64,000 nt of DNA from Sphaerotilus mobilis (GCF_004216565.1 NZ_SGWV01000008.1:62001-126000); one strand, 5' to 3'; positions 42,952-53,236 are shown, counted from the first letter of the stretch. Notes: generated by a model not told the origin, from the sequence alone. Numbers and translations: made by a program.

Positions 42952-43356
42952 ATGTCCGACACGCTTGACCACACCCTTTATTTCACCCAGGTCCGCCTCG
43001 TCACCGGTGCCGACGGCCGCGCCTGCTGGGAAGAGGCGCAGATCCCGCTGGACCAGGGCAAGCCGCAGGCGCGGCTGTCGGCCCTGATGGCCAGCGGTGG
43101 CTTCCAGTTGCGCGAGAGCCCGGTGGGCTTTCGCAGCGACTTTCACTGCACCGGCGAGCCCCAGTGGCTGTTCGTGATCGGCGGGGCCATGGAGATCGGC
43201 CTGCAGGACGGCAGCACCCGCGTCTTCCTGCCCGGCGACCACTTCTATTCGGCCGACGTGCTGCCGGCGGGCGCCACCTTCGATGCCAAGGTGCATGGCC
43301 ATTGCAGCCGCCAGCTGGGCCAGGTGCCGTTGCGAACGCTGTTCGTGCGGGCCTGA
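42952..43356 (+). CDS. Small cupin-fold protein
   Basis: A 134-residue single-domain protein with a cupin-like beta-barrel pattern. FHCTGEPQWLFVIGGAMEI is followed by GSTRVFLPGDHFYSADVLPAG, the two cupin motifs in shortened form. A His in FHC and in GDHF may bind metal. It stands divergent from the SDR gene (120 bases between) and convergent with bpt (8 bases between). Function is unknown. Confidence 0.75.
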   Translation: MSDTLDHTLYFTQVRLVTGADGRACWEEAQIPLDQGKPQARLSALMASGGFQLRESPVGFRSDFHCTGEPQWLFVIGGAMEIGLQDGSTRVFLPGDHFYSADVLPAGATFDAKVHGHCSRQLGQVPLRTLFVRA

Positions 43357-43364
43357 GGCCCGGC

Positions 43365-44126
43365 TCAGTCGCCGACAGCGTCCAGGCCGACGTGGCGCTG
43401 CCACTGGCCGTCGACCAGGCGTTCGTGCGGGTTGAACTGGGCCTTGTAGGCCATCTTGCGGCTGGCTTCGATCCAGTAGCCCAGGTAAACGTGGGGCAGG
43501 CGCAGCTCACGCGCCTGGGCGATCTGCCACATCACGTTGTAGGTGCCGTAGCTGGCCCGGTCCTCGGGCGCGTAGAAGGTGTAGACGGCTGACAGGCCGT
43601 CGTTGAGCACGTCGAGGATCGACACCATCTTGAGTTCGCCGGGCCGGCCGTCCTCGCTGCTCGGCAGGCGGAACTCGACCAGGCGCGAGTTGACGCGGCT
43701 TTGCAGCAGGAACTGGGTGTACTGGTCGATCGAGTCCTGATCCATGCCACCGCCGGCGTGGCGATCGTTCTGGTAGCGCAGGTAGAGCGCGTAGTGCTCC
43801 GGCACAAAGCCCAGCCGCATGACCCGCGAGACCAGGTTGCCGTGCTGCTTCCAGGCCCGCCGCTGGGCCCGGCGCGGCGCGAAGTCGGCCACGGGGATGC
43901 GCAAGGGGACGCAGCGCTGGCAGCCGTCGCAATAGGGCCGGTAGGTGAACATGCCGCTGCGCCGGAAGCCGGCGGCGACCAGGCCCGAATACGTGTCGGC
44001 ATTGATCAGGTGCGACGGCGTGGCGACCTGCGAGCGGGCCATGCGCTCACTCAGGTAGCTGCAGGGGTAGGGCGCGGTGGCGTAGAACTGCAGCTGGGCC
44101 AGGGGCAGGTCGGTCGGGTGCGTCAC
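43365..44126 (-). CDS. bpt: Aspartate/glutamate leucyltransferase (arginyltransferase family)
   Basis: A 253-residue N-degron enzyme that adds Leu from Leu-tRNA to proteins starting with Asp or Glu, marking them for ClpS/ClpAP. The N-terminal Cys cluster is present (YPCSYL, then [14 protein letters not shown]), as are the GNAT-like blocks [13 protein letters not shown] and [14 protein letters not shown]. It overlaps the end of aat by 4 bases (ATGA), so both N-degron transferases are made together. Confidence 0.93.
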   Translation of the reverse strand: MTHPTDLPLAQLQFYATAPYPCSYLSERMARSQVATPSHLINADTYSGLVAAGFRRSGMFTYRPYCDGCQRCVPLRIPVADFAPRRAQRRAWKQHGNLVSRVMRLGFVPEHYALYLRYQNDRHAGGGMDQDSIDQYTQFLLQSRVNSRLVEFRLPSSEDGRPGELKMVSILDVLNDGLSAVYTFYAPEDRASYGTYNVMWQIAQARELRLPHVYLGYWIEASRKMAYKAQFNPHERLVDGQWQRHVGLDAVGD

Positions 44127-44932
44127 GCGGCCTCGGATGTCGGCGGATCGGAACCTGGGGGATCGGTGCGCAGCGCCAGCTGCGACCAGTTCGCCGGATC
44201 ATAGGACCAAGTTTTTGGCATGGGCAGGTCGACCACCTCGACCAGATGGCGTTCAAAGCGCGCACGTGGCACCGGCCGGGCACCCATCGAAGCCAGGTGC
44301 GCGGTCTCCTGCTGGCAATCGATCCAGGCGATGCCTTGGGCGCGACAGAAGGCCACCAATGCGGCCAGCGCGAACTTCGAGGCGTCGGTTCGGTGGGCGA
44401 ACATCGATTCGCCGTAGAACATCCGGCCGATGTTGACGCCATAGAGCCCGCCGACCAGTTCGCCGTCGATCCAGGTCTCGAAGGCATGGGCCCGACCGGC
44501 CCGGTGCAGCCTCAGGTAGGCGGCGCGCACCTCGTCGACGATCCAGGTGCCCGACTGGCCCGCGCGTGGCGTGCCGCTGCAGTGGCGCAGGACCGCCTCG
44601 AACGCGCTGTCGACGCGGATCTCGCAGCCGGGGGTCGCCAGAAAGCGCTGCAGGGTCTTGCGCAGCGAGCGGTGCAGCCGGAACTCAGCCACCGGCAGGA
44701 CCATGCGCGGATCGGTCGTCCACCACAGCACCGGCTGGCCGATGCTGTACCAGGGGAAGATGCCCTGTCGGTAGGCCAGCATCAGGCGGGCGACGCTCAG
44801 GCGACCGCCGGCACAGAGCAATCCCGGCGCATCGGTCTCGGGGCCAAGCGCGGCAGCCGTCGGCGGGAAGGGCCAGATCAACGCGTCCGGCCCGGCGTCC
44901 ACCGGCTCGTCTTCGGGCAGCCAGGGGATCAC
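44123..44932 (-). CDS. aat: Leucyl/phenylalanyl-tRNA--protein transferase
   Basis: A 269-residue transferase that adds Leu or Phe to N-terminal Arg or Lys for ClpAP degradation. Motifs are [62 protein letters not shown] and [10 protein letters not shown] chose the GTG at 44932 ([10 protein letters not shown] if read as Met) because it leaves a 25-base gap after the PurM-like gene. The ATG at 44983 would overlap that gene by 26 bases. The two N-degron transferases overlap. Confidence 0.93.
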   Translation of the reverse strand: MIPWLPEDEPVDAGPDALIWPFPPTAAALGPETDAPGLLCAGGRLSVARLMLAYRQGIFPWYSIGQPVLWWTTDPRMVLPVAEFRLHRSLRKTLQRFLATPGCEIRVDSAFEAVLRHCSGTPRAGQSGTWIVDEVRAAYLRLHRAGRAHAFETWIDGELVGGLYGVNIGRMFYGESMFAHRTDASKFALAALVAFCRAQGIAWIDCQQETAHLASMGARPVPRARFERHLVEVVDLPMPKTWSYDPANWSQLALRTDPPGSDPPTSEAA

Positions 44933-44957
44933 GGTGTGGCGATCCGGCCGGTTCGAC

Positions 44958-46121
44958 TCAACGCAGCTGCAGGTCTTCGCCACCCCAGCGGATGCCCAGC
45001 GGCTCGATGTCCAGGCACTTGGGGCCCGCCTCGACCGTGCCGGCCACCCAGGCCTCGATGCCCTGGGCTCGCGAGATCTCGACGCAGCGCTGCGCGTCCT
45101 CGGCGGCCACGTAGAGCGCGAAGCCCGCGCCCATGTTGAGCGTGCTGTAGGCCTCGCGGTCGTCCTGGCGGGCTTGTTGCTGGATGAACGTCAGCACCGG
45201 CGGCACGCTGGGCAGCGTGTGGATGCGGTAGCTCAGCTCGGCCGGGTGACGCAGCAGCTTGCGCCAGCCGTGGCCGGTCACGTTGGCGCAGTAGTGCGGC
45301 GTGATGCCGGCCTTCCACAGGGCCTCGGTGACGGGCGAGTACAGCGTGGTCGGGGCCAGCAGCGCATCGCCATAGCTCAGGCCCGGCGCGACCTCGGTCA
45401 GGTAGCCCTGCGGCAGGCGCTCGACCAGCTTGCGTGCCAGGCTCAGGCCGTTGGCATGGATGCCGCTGGAGGCCAGCAGCACGATGGCGTCGCCCGCGCC
45501 GAGCTTGTCGCCCAGGGACAGGCGCTGCTTCGGGTTGACCAGGCCGGTGCAGGAGGCGGCGAGGTCGACCCGGCCGCTCTCGACGATGCCGGCCAGCGCG
45601 GGCGTCTCGCCGCCGCCCCAGGCGACCTGGCAGGTCTCGCAGGCACTCTTCCAGCCGGCCACCAGGGCCTGCGAGCGCTGCGCGTCGCCGAACCAGTCCG
45701 AGCCGCCGGCGGCCCAGTAGGCCTGCACCACCAGCGGCGTGGCGCCAACGGTGATCAGGTCGTTGATCGCCATGGCGATGGTGTCCTGCGCGATCGCGTC
45801 GTAGCGGCTGACGCCGGTCAGGCGGGCCATCTCGTCGGCCACCAGGGTCTTGGTGCCGAGGCATTCGACGATCGAGGCCAGGTAGAAGGGGCCGACGTCG
45901 ACGACATAGGCCGATTCACCACGCGAGGCCAGGATCTCGCTGAAGCCGTGGTGCGCGAGCTGGCTCGCGGTGGACGCCGCCGCACGTTGCGCGGCGATCT
46001 TGAGGGGGTCGATCAGGTCGTAGTTCACGCCGGCCTGGTCGTAGCTGAGCGTGGTCGGGGTCGTGGTCGATGGAGGGGGCTGGGTAGCGTCGGCGTGGCC
46101 GTTCGTCGGTGCGTAATTCAT
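44958..46121 (-). CDS. PurM-like (AIR synthase-related) protein
   Basis: A 387-residue protein of the AIR synthase (PurM/SelD/HypE/ThiL) superfamily. It has the [13 protein letters not shown] start, a GTKTLVAD segment aligned with the nucleotide-binding GTK of Pur[39 protein letters not shown] and [15 protein letters not shown]. It is longer than canonical PurM (about 345) and diverges at the SGTDGVGTK motif. It may therefore be a paralogue with another substrate rather than the purine enzyme. It is co-directional with aat-bpt and divergent from dnaX. Confidence 0.75.
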   Translation of the reverse strand: MNYAPTNGHADATQPPPSTTTPTTLSYDQAGVNYDLIDPLKIAAQRAAASTASQLAHHGFSEILASRGESAYVVDVGPFYLASIVECLGTKTLVADEMARLTGVSRYDAIAQDTIAMAINDLITVGATPLVVQAYWAAGGSDWFGDAQRSQALVAGWKSACETCQVAWGGGETPALAGIVESGRVDLAASCTGLVNPKQRLSLGDKLGAGDAIVLLASSGIHANGLSLARKLVERLPQGYLTEVAPGLSYGDALLAPTTLYSPVTEALWKAGITPHYCANVTGHGWRKLLRHPAELSYRIHTLPSVPPVLTFIQQQARQDDREAYSTLNMGAGFALYVAAEDAQRCVEISRAQGIEAWVAGTVEAGPKCLDIEPLGIRWGGEDLQLR

Positions 46122-46194
46122 GCGCCGGATTATCGGCCAGCCGATGGCCCGGCCCGTCCGGGCGGGCGTGGCATGACCCCTAGAATCGCCGCCC

Positions 46195-48243
46195 ATGTCC
46201 TACGTCGTCCTGGCCCGCAAGTACCGCCCGCGCACCTTCTCGGAGATGGTCGGCCAGGGCCACGTCGTGCAGGCGCTGACCAATGCGCTGACGCAGCAGC
46301 GGCTGCACCATGCCTACCTGTTCACCGGCACCCGCGGCGTGGGCAAGACCACGGTATCGCGCATCCTCGCCAAGAGCCTGAACTGCACCGGGCCCGACGG
46401 CAACGGCGGCATCACCGCCACGCCCTGCGGCGTCTGCAGCGCCTGCCGCGACATCGATGCCGGCCGGCATGTGGACTACGTCGAACTGGATGCGGCCTCC
46501 AACCGGGGCGTCGACGAGATCAGCCAGCTGCTCGACCAGGCGGTCTACAAGCCGGTGGTCGGCCGCTACAAGGTCTACATGATCGACGAGGTGCACATGC
46601 TCTCGACGACCGCCTTCAACGCGATGCTGAAGACGCTCGAAGAGCCGCCGGAGTACCTCAAGTTCGTGCTCGCCACGACCGATCCGCAGAAGGTGCCGGT
46701 CACCGTGCTGAGCCGCTGCCTGCAGTTCAACCTGCGGCCGATGGCTGGCGAAACCGTTGCTGAACACCTGCAGGCCGTGCTCGGCGCCGAGCAGGTGCCC
46801 TTTGAGGACACCGCGCTGCGCCTGATCGCGCGGGCGGCCCACGGCTCCATGCGTGATGCGCTGTCGCTGACCGACCAGGCCATCGCCTATGCCGGCGGCG
46901 AACTGGCCGAGGCGGCGGTGCGACAGATGCTGGGCGCCGTCGATCGCACCCACGCCGTGCGCATCGTCCAGGCGCTGGGGGCATCGGACGGCGCCGGCCT
47001 GGTCGACGCGGTCGAGCGGCTGCGCGGCCTGGGCTTGTCGGCCGCCGGTCTGCTGGAGGAACTCTCCGACCTGGCCCAGCGCCTGGCCGTGATCCAGGCG
47101 GTGCCGCAGGCGCTCGATCCGGCCGACCCGGACGCCGCGACCTTGCAGGCGCTCCTGCCGCTGCTGTCGGCCGACGAGCTGCAACTGCTCTACAGCATCA
47201 CCTTGCATGGCCGCGCCGAACTGGCGCTGGCACCCGATGAGTACAGCGGCCTGACGATGGTCTTGCTGCGCCTGCTGGCCTTCCGTCCGGCGGGGAAGGG
47301 CGCTGTGACGCCGACATCGCCGTCGACCCCGCACAAGCCGGTCGCCAGCACGACCAGCGCCGTGCGCACCGAGGCGCCGGTCGCCCGCCGCGAGTTGCTG
47401 CGTCCGACCACCGAGTTCCGTGCAGCCCCGGTGGCGTCAACCGCACCCGTTGCGCCGCTCGCAGTCGCACTGCCGCCATCGGCAACCGCATCGGCACCGG
47501 CACCGGCCGCGCAGGCGGCGCCGGGACTGGCTCCCGACACAGCGCCGGCCATGGCGCCCGCCACAGCGCAAACCGCAGCGCCTACCCCAGCGCCCATCGT
47601 TCCGGCGGCTCGCACGGCCGCTCAGCCCGCACGTCCCCAGGTCGCCGATGACGCACCGCCCTGGGAGGAAGTGACTGAGCCCAGCTGGGTGCGCGAGGAG
47701 CCGGCGGACGACGCGGTGGGTCCAGCGCTTGGCCCAGCGATGCGCGAGCCGGCGCGACCGGCCGTGGCCGCGTCGCCGTCGGAAGCCCCCCGCGATGCAG
47801 ATCCGCAGCCCAAGCGCGTCGCCCAGATCACCTTCGATCGCACGCCTGCGCAGGACCGCTGGATGCAGGCCATGGATGCGCTGTTCGAGCGCGGCGCCGT
47901 CGCCGGTCTGGTGCGTGAACTCGCTTGGCAGGCCCAGTGCACCGGCTGCGACGAGGTCGATGGGCAGACGGTCTGGCGCCTCAAGGTCGAACGGGAATCG
48001 TTGCGCCAGGCCAGCCATCGCGAGCGCCTGCAGGCCGCCTTGGCCACGCTGTTTGATCGGCCTCAGCGCCTGGAGGTCGAGGCCGGCGTCGCGATCGACA
48101 GCGCCGCACGCCGGGACAGCGCCGCGAAGGCCTTGCGCCAGGCCGAGGCCGAGGACCTGATCCACGCCGACCCGGTGGTGCGCCAGCTGCTGGCGGCCTA
48201 CCCGTCGGCGCGCATCGTGCCGGGCTCGATCCGGCCGCGCTGA
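46195..48243 (+). CDS. dnaX: DNA polymerase III subunit gamma/tau
   Basis: A 682-residue clamp-loader ATPase. Walker A is GTRGVGKTT (about 45-53), and a zinc-binding Cys set (LNCTG, CGVCSAC) follows. Walker B is MIDEVHML and sensor 1 is VLSRCLQF. Residues about 370-540 are a Pro/Ala-rich linker (AAPTPAPIVPAA) of low complexity. The tau domain V-like C-terminus (about 545-682) contacts the polymerase. I saw no A-rich slippery heptamer of the E. coli gamma type. It begins a plus-strand run with ybaB and recR. Confidence 0.95.
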   Translation: MSYVVLARKYRPRTFSEMVGQGHVVQALTNALTQQRLHHAYLFTGTRGVGKTTVSRILAKSLNCTGPDGNGGITATPCGVCSACRDIDAGRHVDYVELDAASNRGVDEISQLLDQAVYKPVVGRYKVYMIDEVHMLSTTAFNAMLKTLEEPPEYLKFVLATTDPQKVPVTVLSRCLQFNLRPMAGETVAEHLQAVLGAEQVPFEDTALRLIARAAHGSMRDALSLTDQAIAYAGGELAEAAVRQMLGAVDRTHAVRIVQALGASDGAGLVDAVERLRGLGLSAAGLLEELSDLAQRLAVIQAVPQALDPADPDAATLQALLPLLSADELQLLYSITLHGRAELALAPDEYSGLTMVLLRLLAFRPAGKGAVTPTSPSTPHKPVASTTSAVRTEAPVARRELLRPTTEFRAAPVASTAPVAPLAVALPPSATASAPAPAAQAAPGLAPDTAPAMAPATAQTAAPTPAPIVPAARTAAQPARPQVADDAPPWEEVTEPSWVREEPADDAVGPALGPAMREPARPAVAASPSEAPRDADPQPKRVAQITFDRTPAQDRWMQAMDALFERGAVAGLVRELAWQAQCTGCDEVDGQTVWRLKVERESLRQASHRERLQAALATLFDRPQRLEVEAGVAIDSAARRDSAAKALRQAEAEDLIHADPVVRQLLAAYPSARIVPGSIRPR

Positions 48244-48346
48244 TCGCCCCGGCAGCAGCCCGACTTGGCCCGGTCGCCACCAACGTTTTCACGGTTTCTT
48301 TCCTGTTTTTCCCTGACTCCCACCGCTTTCCAAAAGAGGACACACG

Positions 48347-48673
48347 ATGCTCAAAGGACAACTCGCCGGCCTGATGAAACAGGCCCAGGCCATGCAGGAC
48401 AACCTCAAGAAGGCCCAGGACGAACTGGCCCTGGTCGAGGTCGAGGGCCAGTCCGGTGCCGGCCTGGTCAAGGTGGTCATGACCTGCAAGCACGACGTCA
48501 AGCGCATCGCCATCGACCCCAGCTTGCTGGCCGATGACAAGGACATGCTGGAGGACCTGGTCGCCGCCGCCTTCAACGACGCGGTGCGCCGCGCCGAGTC
48601 GGTCAGCCAGGAAAAGATGGGCAAGCTGACCGCCGGCATGCCCATGCCCCCGGGCATGAAGTTCCCGTTCTGA
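48347..48673 (+). CDS. ybaB: YbaB/EbfC family nucleoid-associated protein
   Basis: A 108-residue DNA-binding protein that forms tweezer-like dimers. [39 protein letters not shown] and a Met/Pro/Gly-rich C-terminus are family-typical. It lies between dnaX and recR as in many proteobacteria. The 103 bases upstream carry no gene. Confidence 0.95.
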   Translation: MLKGQLAGLMKQAQAMQDNLKKAQDELALVEVEGQSGAGLVKVVMTCKHDVKRIAIDPSLLADDKDMLEDLVAAAFNDAVRRAESVSQEKMGKLTAGMPMPPGMKFPF

Positions 48674-48686
48674 TCGGCTTGCCGGC

Positions 48687-49310
48687 ATGACGCAGGGCCC
48701 TGTCCCGGTCGACGCGATGGGCGCGCTGGTCGAGGCGCTCAAGCGCCTGCCCGGCGTGGGCGCCAAGTCGGCCCAGCGCATGGCCTACCACCTGCTGCAG
48801 CACGACCGACCGGCGGCTCAGCAGATCGCGCATGCCTTGCAGACGGCGGTGGCGCAGGTGCGCCACTGCGCGCGCTGCCACACCTTCACCGAACAGCCGG
48901 TCTGCACGACCTGCCTGGACCCGAGCCGCGACGCGCGCCAGCTCTGCGTGGTCGAGACGCCGGCCGATCAGGCGGCGCTTGAGCGCACCGGCAGCTACCG
49001 CGGCCTCTACTTCGTGTTGATGGGGCGGCTGAGTCCGCTGGACGGCATCGGCGCCCATGCCATCGGACTGCCCGAGCTGATCGAGCGGGTCTGGGACGGC
49101 GAGGGCGCCGGTTCGGGCGTGGCGGTCGAGGAGGTCATCGTCGCGACCAACTTCAACGCCGAGGGCGAGGTCACGGCCCATGTGATCGCCGAGGCGCTCA
49201 AGCCACGCGGCATCCGCGTGACCCGGCTGGCGCGCGGCGTGCCCGTCGGCAGCGAACTCGAATACGTCGATCTGGGCACCATCGCCCACGCGCTCAGCGA
49301 GCGGCGCTGA
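48687..49310 (+). CDS. recR: Recombination protein RecR
   Basis: A 207-residue RecFOR mediator protein. The N-terminal HhH ([20 protein letters not shown]-like stretch, [10 protein letters not shown]) is followed by a Cys4 zinc finger (CARC and CTTC), a Toprim region ([11 protein letters not shown]) and the Walker-like C-terminus ([18 protein letters not shown]). It starts 13 bases after ybaB, so the dnaX-ybaB-recR operon is intact. Confidence 0.96.
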   Translation: MTQGPVPVDAMGALVEALKRLPGVGAKSAQRMAYHLLQHDRPAAQQIAHALQTAVAQVRHCARCHTFTEQPVCTTCLDPSRDARQLCVVETPADQAALERTGSYRGLYFVLMGRLSPLDGIGAHAIGLPELIERVWDGEGAGSGVAVEEVIVATNFNAEGEVTAHVIAEALKPRGIRVTRLARGVPVGSELEYVDLGTIAHALSERR

Positions 49311-49320
49311 GCGGCTGCCC

Positions 49321-51039
49321 TCAGGGCCGCGTGCGGCCAACCTGGGCCGTGCGCGACGGCCTTGCCGCAGCTTTCTTGCGCGTCGCAGGGGCCGCCTGGC
49401 TGCGCTTCTTGCTGACGGGGGCCGCCTGCCAGATCACCAGCTTCTGGCCGGCGCTCAGGCGCGCCTTCTCGGTCATGCGGTTCCACTGCGCGAGCTGCGC
49501 CGCGCTGACGCGATGGCGCTGCGCCAGGCTCGCCACCGTGTCGCCCTTGCGGACCTGGATCGAGACCTTGCGCAGGGGCCGGTCCGGGGCGAGGGCCATG
49601 TGCGCGTGGTCGGCCAGGTGCTCGGGCACGTCGGCCTCGCGCTGGGCGTGACGCGGCACCAGCAGGGTCGAGCCAGCCTTGACCAGCACCCGCGGCGGGA
49701 TGCGGTTGACCTCGCGCAGCGTCGCCTCGGACACGCCGATGCGGCGCGCCGCATCGGCGGGCTTCATCGTCGCGGGCACCACCCAGGCGGTCCAGCTGGC
49801 CAGCGGTCCGACATGGTCATCCAGGCGGCGCTTGAAGCCCTCGGCGTTGTCGTAGGGCAGCAGGATCTGGGGCGTGCCGGCTGCCAGGATGACCGGCTTG
49901 TTCATCGACGGGTTGAGCGCCTTGAACTCGTCGACCGACATCTCGGCGAGGCTGGCGGCCAGCGCCACGTCGATGTCGCGCCGCATCGGCACACTCAGGA
50001 AGTACGGGTGGTTCTCCAGGGCCGGCAGCGTCAGGCCGAAGGCGTCAGGCTGGCGGACGATGTTGCGCACCGCCAGCAGCTTGGGCACGTAATGGCGTGT
50101 CTCGGCGGGCATGCGCAGGCTGGCGTAGTCCGTCGGCTTGCCAGCCTTGCGGTTGCGTGCGATCGCGCGCCGCACATTGCCCTCGCCCCAGTTGTAGGCG
50201 GCCAGCGAGAGTTGCCAGTCGTTGAACTCGGCATTCAGACGGCCGAGGTAGTCCAGGGCCGCACGGGTCGACGCCAGCACGTCGCGCCGGTCGTCGCGGA
50301 AGACGTTCTGTGTCAGGTCGTAGTGGCGCCCGGTAGAGGGGATGAACTGCCACATGCCCGAGGCCTTGGCGGTCGACATGGCCTGCGGGTTGAACGCGCT
50401 CTCGATGAAGGGCAGCAGCGCCAGCTCGGTCGGCATGCCACGCTTCTCGACCTCCTGGACGATGTGGAACAGGTAGCGTCCGCCGCGTGTGGTCATGCGA
50501 TCGACGTAGTCCGGACGGTTGGCATACCAGCGCTCATGTTCGGCCACCAGCAAGGCATGCGCGCCACCCAGGTCGGGGATGGCATAGCCCTCGCGCACCC
50601 GCTGCCAGAGGTCCTTGCGGACTTCGGCTGGCTCGGCCGGTAGGGCACCCGGCACGTCGATCGGCTTGCCGGCTGCGCCCGCACCGGACTCCGGCTGGGC
50701 CGGCAGGTTGGCCGCGCTGGTTGGCGGGGGCGGCAGCGAGCCGACCTCGAAGCCCGGTCCGGTCACGACGTCGGCCGGTGCCGCAAGAGGCGCGGAGGCC
50801 GCCGCCAGCGGCGCCGGGGCAAGCACGGGGCGCACCACCTCGGGCACGCCGGGGATCGGCGCCAAAGGGCCCTCGCGCGTGACCGGCACGCGGGTGGGCA
50901 AGGTCGTGAGTTGCGGTGGCGGCGGGGGCAGGTCCTGCTCCGGGATCGGGCCGGGTGTCGCGCAGGCAGTCAGCAGCAGGGCGGTCAGCGACGTGATCAG
51001 CCCGCGCAGCATGCGTTCGGTCTCAGGGGTGAAAGTCAT
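49321..51039 (-). CDS. mltD: Membrane-bound lytic murein transglycosylase with LysM (MltD-like lipoprotein)
   Basis: A 572-residue (or 563-residue) peptidoglycan-cleaving lipoprotein. The lipobox is LLLTAC. An SLT-type catalytic domain (about 190-310) has the catalytic Glu in ALLPFIESAFNPQAMS, with GMWQFIPSTG and YNWGEGNVRRAI. LysM-like cell-wall-binding segments follow, the clearest at KGDTVASLAQRHRVSAAQLA near the C-terminus. The tail is basic and Ala/Lys-rich. The ATG at 51039 overlaps the gloB stop (ATGA). An internal ATG at 51012 gives a more typical lipoprotein signal, and either start is possible. Confidence 0.88.
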   Translation of the reverse strand: MTFTPETERMLRGLITSLTALLLTACATPGPIPEQDLPPPPPQLTTLPTRVPVTREGPLAPIPGVPEVVRPVLAPAPLAAASAPLAAPADVVTGPGFEVGSLPPPPTSAANLPAQPESGAGAAGKPIDVPGALPAEPAEVRKDLWQRVREGYAIPDLGGAHALLVAEHERWYANRPDYVDRMTTRGGRYLFHIVQEVEKRGMPTELALLPFIESAFNPQAMSTAKASGMWQFIPSTGRHYDLTQNVFRDDRRDVLASTRAALDYLGRLNAEFNDWQLSLAAYNWGEGNVRRAIARNRKAGKPTDYASLRMPAETRHYVPKLLAVRNIVRQPDAFGLTLPALENHPYFLSVPMRRDIDVALAASLAEMSVDEFKALNPSMNKPVILAAGTPQILLPYDNAEGFKRRLDDHVGPLASWTAWVVPATMKPADAARRIGVSEATLREVNRIPPRVLVKAGSTLLVPRHAQREADVPEHLADHAHMALAPDRPLRKVSIQVRKGDTVASLAQRHRVSAAQLAQWNRMTEKARLSAGQKLVIWQAAPVSKKRSQAAPATRKKAAARPSRTAQVGRTRP

Positions 51040-51818
51040 CGGAATTCGTTCTTCCAGGCCCGGATCGTCGCCAGGACGGACACCGGGTCGGCCGGGTTGG
51101 CGCCACGCAGTGCGGCGCTGGCCTGCACCTGGGGCTGGTCGCCGCGCAGGTAGGGGTTGATCTGGCGCTCCAGCCCGATCGAGCTGGGCAGCGTCGGCAG
51201 CAGGTCATCGCGCAACGATAGGCAGCGGGCCTGGTGGGCCGTGATGGCCGGGTTGTCGGGTTCGACCGCGTGCGCGAAGCGCAGGTTGGCCAGCGTGTAT
51301 TCATGGGCGCAGCAGACCCGGGTCTCGGCGGGCAGGCGGGCGAGCCGGCCCAGCGAGTCGAGCATCTGCGCCGGCGTGCCCTCGAACAGCCGGCCGCAGC
51401 CCGCCGAGAACAAGGTGTCGCCGCAGAACAGGATCGGTGCCTCGCCGGCCATGGCCGCCACGACGTAGGCGACATGGCCGGCGGTGTGGCCAGGCACGTC
51501 GATGACGTCGATCATCAGGCCGTCGAAGGCCGCGATCTCGATGCGTTGCCCGTGGCTGACCGCGATGACGGGGATCGGCATTGCCTCGCGTGCAGGACCC
51601 CACACGGTCGCCGGGTGCGAGGCCAGCAGGGCTGCCACGCCGCCCACGTGATCGCCGTGGTGGTGCGTCACTAGAATCCCTGCGAGCTTGAGCTCCAGAC
51701 GTTCGAGCGCGACGCACACCGGGTCGGCATCACCCGGGTCGACCACGAGGGCCTTGTGGCCGTCGTGGAGCATCCAGATGTAGTTATCGTCGAAGGCGGG
51801 TAGCGCGACCAGATTCAT
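51036..51818 (-). CDS. gloB: Hydroxyacylglutathione hydrolase (glyoxalase II)
   Basis: A 260-residue metallo-beta-lactamase-fold enzyme that hydrolyses S-lactoylglutathione. The canonical start [20 protein letters not shown] fixes the ATG at 51818. Metal ligands are in THHHGDHVGG, VPGHTAGHVAYV, FCGDTLFSAGCGR and CAHEYTLANLRFA. Its start codon shares the tetranucleotide CATG with the divergent methyltransferase. A perfect TATAAT lies in the methyltransferase coding sequence just upstream. Confidence 0.95.
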   Translation of the reverse strand: MNLVALPAFDDNYIWMLHDGHKALVVDPGDADPVCVALERLELKLAGILVTHHHGDHVGGVAALLASHPATVWGPAREAMPIPVIAVSHGQRIEIAAFDGLMIDVIDVPGHTAGHVAYVVAAMAGEAPILFCGDTLFSAGCGRLFEGTPAQMLDSLGRLARLPAETRVCCAHEYTLANLRFAHAVEPDNPAITAHQARCLSLRDDLLPTLPSSIGLERQINPYLRGDQPQVQASAALRGANPADPVSVLATIRAWKNEFR

Positions 51819-52647
51819 GGCAAAAGAGTCCGCGATTATAGGGATCGACCACTGGCTGACGACCCCTCCGGGGCGCTACCTGGTGGCTTGGGAACAGGCC
51901 CGCATGGATGCCCTCGTGAGCAACCTGTTTGGCTACCACGCGGTGCAACTGGGCTGGCCGGCCCTGCAGGGACTGCGCTGCAACCGCATGTCGCACCGCT
52001 GGCTGGTGACCGATGGCAGTGGCGACCTGGACCTGGCGACCCTGGCCCCGCAGCCGCAAGACGAGACGGCGATCTTCCCACCCGCCCCCTTGCCCCTGAG
52101 CGTGCTGGCCGAATACGACGCCTTGCCATTCCCCGCCAACAGCCTGGACCTCGTCGTGCTGCCGCACACGCTGGAGCTCGCCGCCGACCCGCACGAGACG
52201 CTGCGCGAGGTCGAACGGGTGCTGATGCCCGAGGGCCGCGTGGTCATCATCGGCTTCAACCCGGCCAGCCTGTGGGGCGCCTACAAGGCCGGTACCGACG
52301 TGGCTTCCCGGCTGGGCTGGATGCAGCCTTCGGTGCCCGGCGGCACCGAGCTGATCGGCTGGCGCCGGCTGCGCGACTGGTTGCGCCTGCTGGGCTTCGA
52401 GCACGAGGGCGGCCAGTTCGGTTGCTGGCGCCCGCCGCTGGCCAGCGCGACCTGGCTGGATCGCACCGCGTGGCTGGACCGTGCCGGGCCGCGCTGGTGG
52501 CCGGTGCTCGGCTCGGCCTACGTCATGGTGGCGGTCAAGCGGGTGAAGGCGATGCGTCTGGTTGGCAAGGCATGGAAGCGTCGTCCCGCGCCCAAGGCGG
52601 CCACGGCGGCCGTGGCTTCGCGTCAGGGTGGTGACGGCCGGGTCTAG
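51817..52647 (+). CDS. Class I SAM-dependent methyltransferase
   Basis: A 276-residue methyltransferase of the methyltransf_11 type. [20 protein letters not shown] and [21 protein letters not shown] are the canonical post-I and motif III blocks. The glycine-rich motif I is replaced by a less typical N-terminal region ([33 protein letters not shown]) that is characteristic of this betaproteobacterial subgroup. The substrate is unknown. The C-terminus is basic. The ATG at 51817 overlaps the gloB start, and rnhA follows after 61 bases. Confidence 0.85.
   Translation: MAKESAIIGIDHWLTTPPGRYLVAWEQARMDALVSNLFGYHAVQLGWPALQGLRCNRMSHRWLVTDGSGDLDLATLAPQPQDETAIFPPAPLPLSVLAEYDALPFPANSLDLVVLPHTLELAADPHETLREVERVLMPEGRVVIIGFNPASLWGAYKAGTDVASRLGWMQPSVPGGTELIGWRRLRDWLRLLGFEHEGGQFGCWRPPLASATWLDRTAWLDRAGPRWWPVLGSAYVMVAVKRVKAMRLVGKAWKRRPAPKAATAAVASRQGGDGRV
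51835..51862 (-). promoter_or_regulatory. gloB promoter inside the divergent methyltransferase gene
   Basis: On the minus strand a perfect -10 TATAAT (51835-51840) is spaced 16 bases from a -35-like TCGTCA (51857-51862). The predicted start is near 51828, leaving only about 10 bases before the gloB ATG, so no room for a normal ribosome-binding site leader. The promoter overlaps codons 7-16 of the methyltransferase. Confidence 0.65.
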
Positions 52648-52708
52648 ATCGGTCAACCGATACTCGCGGGCTTGCCCCGACCCTGATCGACGCTCGATCC
52701 CTGACGCC

Positions 52709-53236
52709 ATGCCCGAACCGACCGCCGCCCCCACGAACCCGCCGTCCGCGAACCCCGCCACCGCAGCGCCCGCAGCGGCCGCAGCGGCCATTGCCTTGCC
52801 GGAGGTGGTGGTCTACACCGATGGCGCCTGCAAGGGCAACCCCGGCCCGGGTGGGTGGGGCGCCTGGCTGGTCAGCGGGGGGCATGAGAAGGAACTGTGG
52901 GGGGGCGAGCCCGGCACCACCAACAACCGGATGGAGCTGACGGCTGTGATCGAGGCGCTGGCCAGTCTGAAGCGGACCTGCCGCATCACCGTCTACACCG
53001 ACAGCGAGTACGTCAAGAACGGCATCACGACCTGGATCCACGGCTGGAAGTCGCGGGGCTGGCTGACCGCCGACCGCAAGCCGGTCAAGAACGCCGACCT
53101 CTGGAAGCGACTGGAGGCGCTGGCCGCGCTGCATCGCGTCGACTGGCGCTGGGTGCGCGGCCACAACGGGGATCCGGGCAACGAGCGCGCCGATGCGCTG
53201 GCCAACCGTGGGGTCGACAGCGCCCGTCAACGCTGA
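52709..53236 (+). CDS. rnhA: Ribonuclease HI
   Basis: A 175-residue endonuclease removing RNA from RNA-DNA hybrids. The four acidic catalytic residues are visible: Asp in [14 protein letters not shown], Glu in NNRMELTA, Asp in [10 protein letters not shown] and Asp in [10 protein letters not shown]. The ATG at 52709 ([14 protein letters not shown]) precedes a 30-residue Ala/Pro-rich extension not found in the about 155-residue E. coli enzyme. The start might lie further in. The 150 bases to the RND adaptor hold nothing I can name. Confidence 0.95.
   Translation: MPEPTAAPTNPPSANPATAAPAAAAAAIALPEVVVYTDGACKGNPGPGGWGAWLVSGGHEKELWGGEPGTTNNRMELTAVIEALASLKRTCRITVYTDSEYVKNGITTWIHGWKSRGWLTADRKPVKNADLWKRLEALAALHRVDWRWVRGHNGDPGNERADALANRGVDSARQR

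Noticed and set aside
46195-48243. Programmed frameshift in dnaX to make gamma
   Set aside because: I found no A-rich slippery heptamer of the E. coli type in the linker region.
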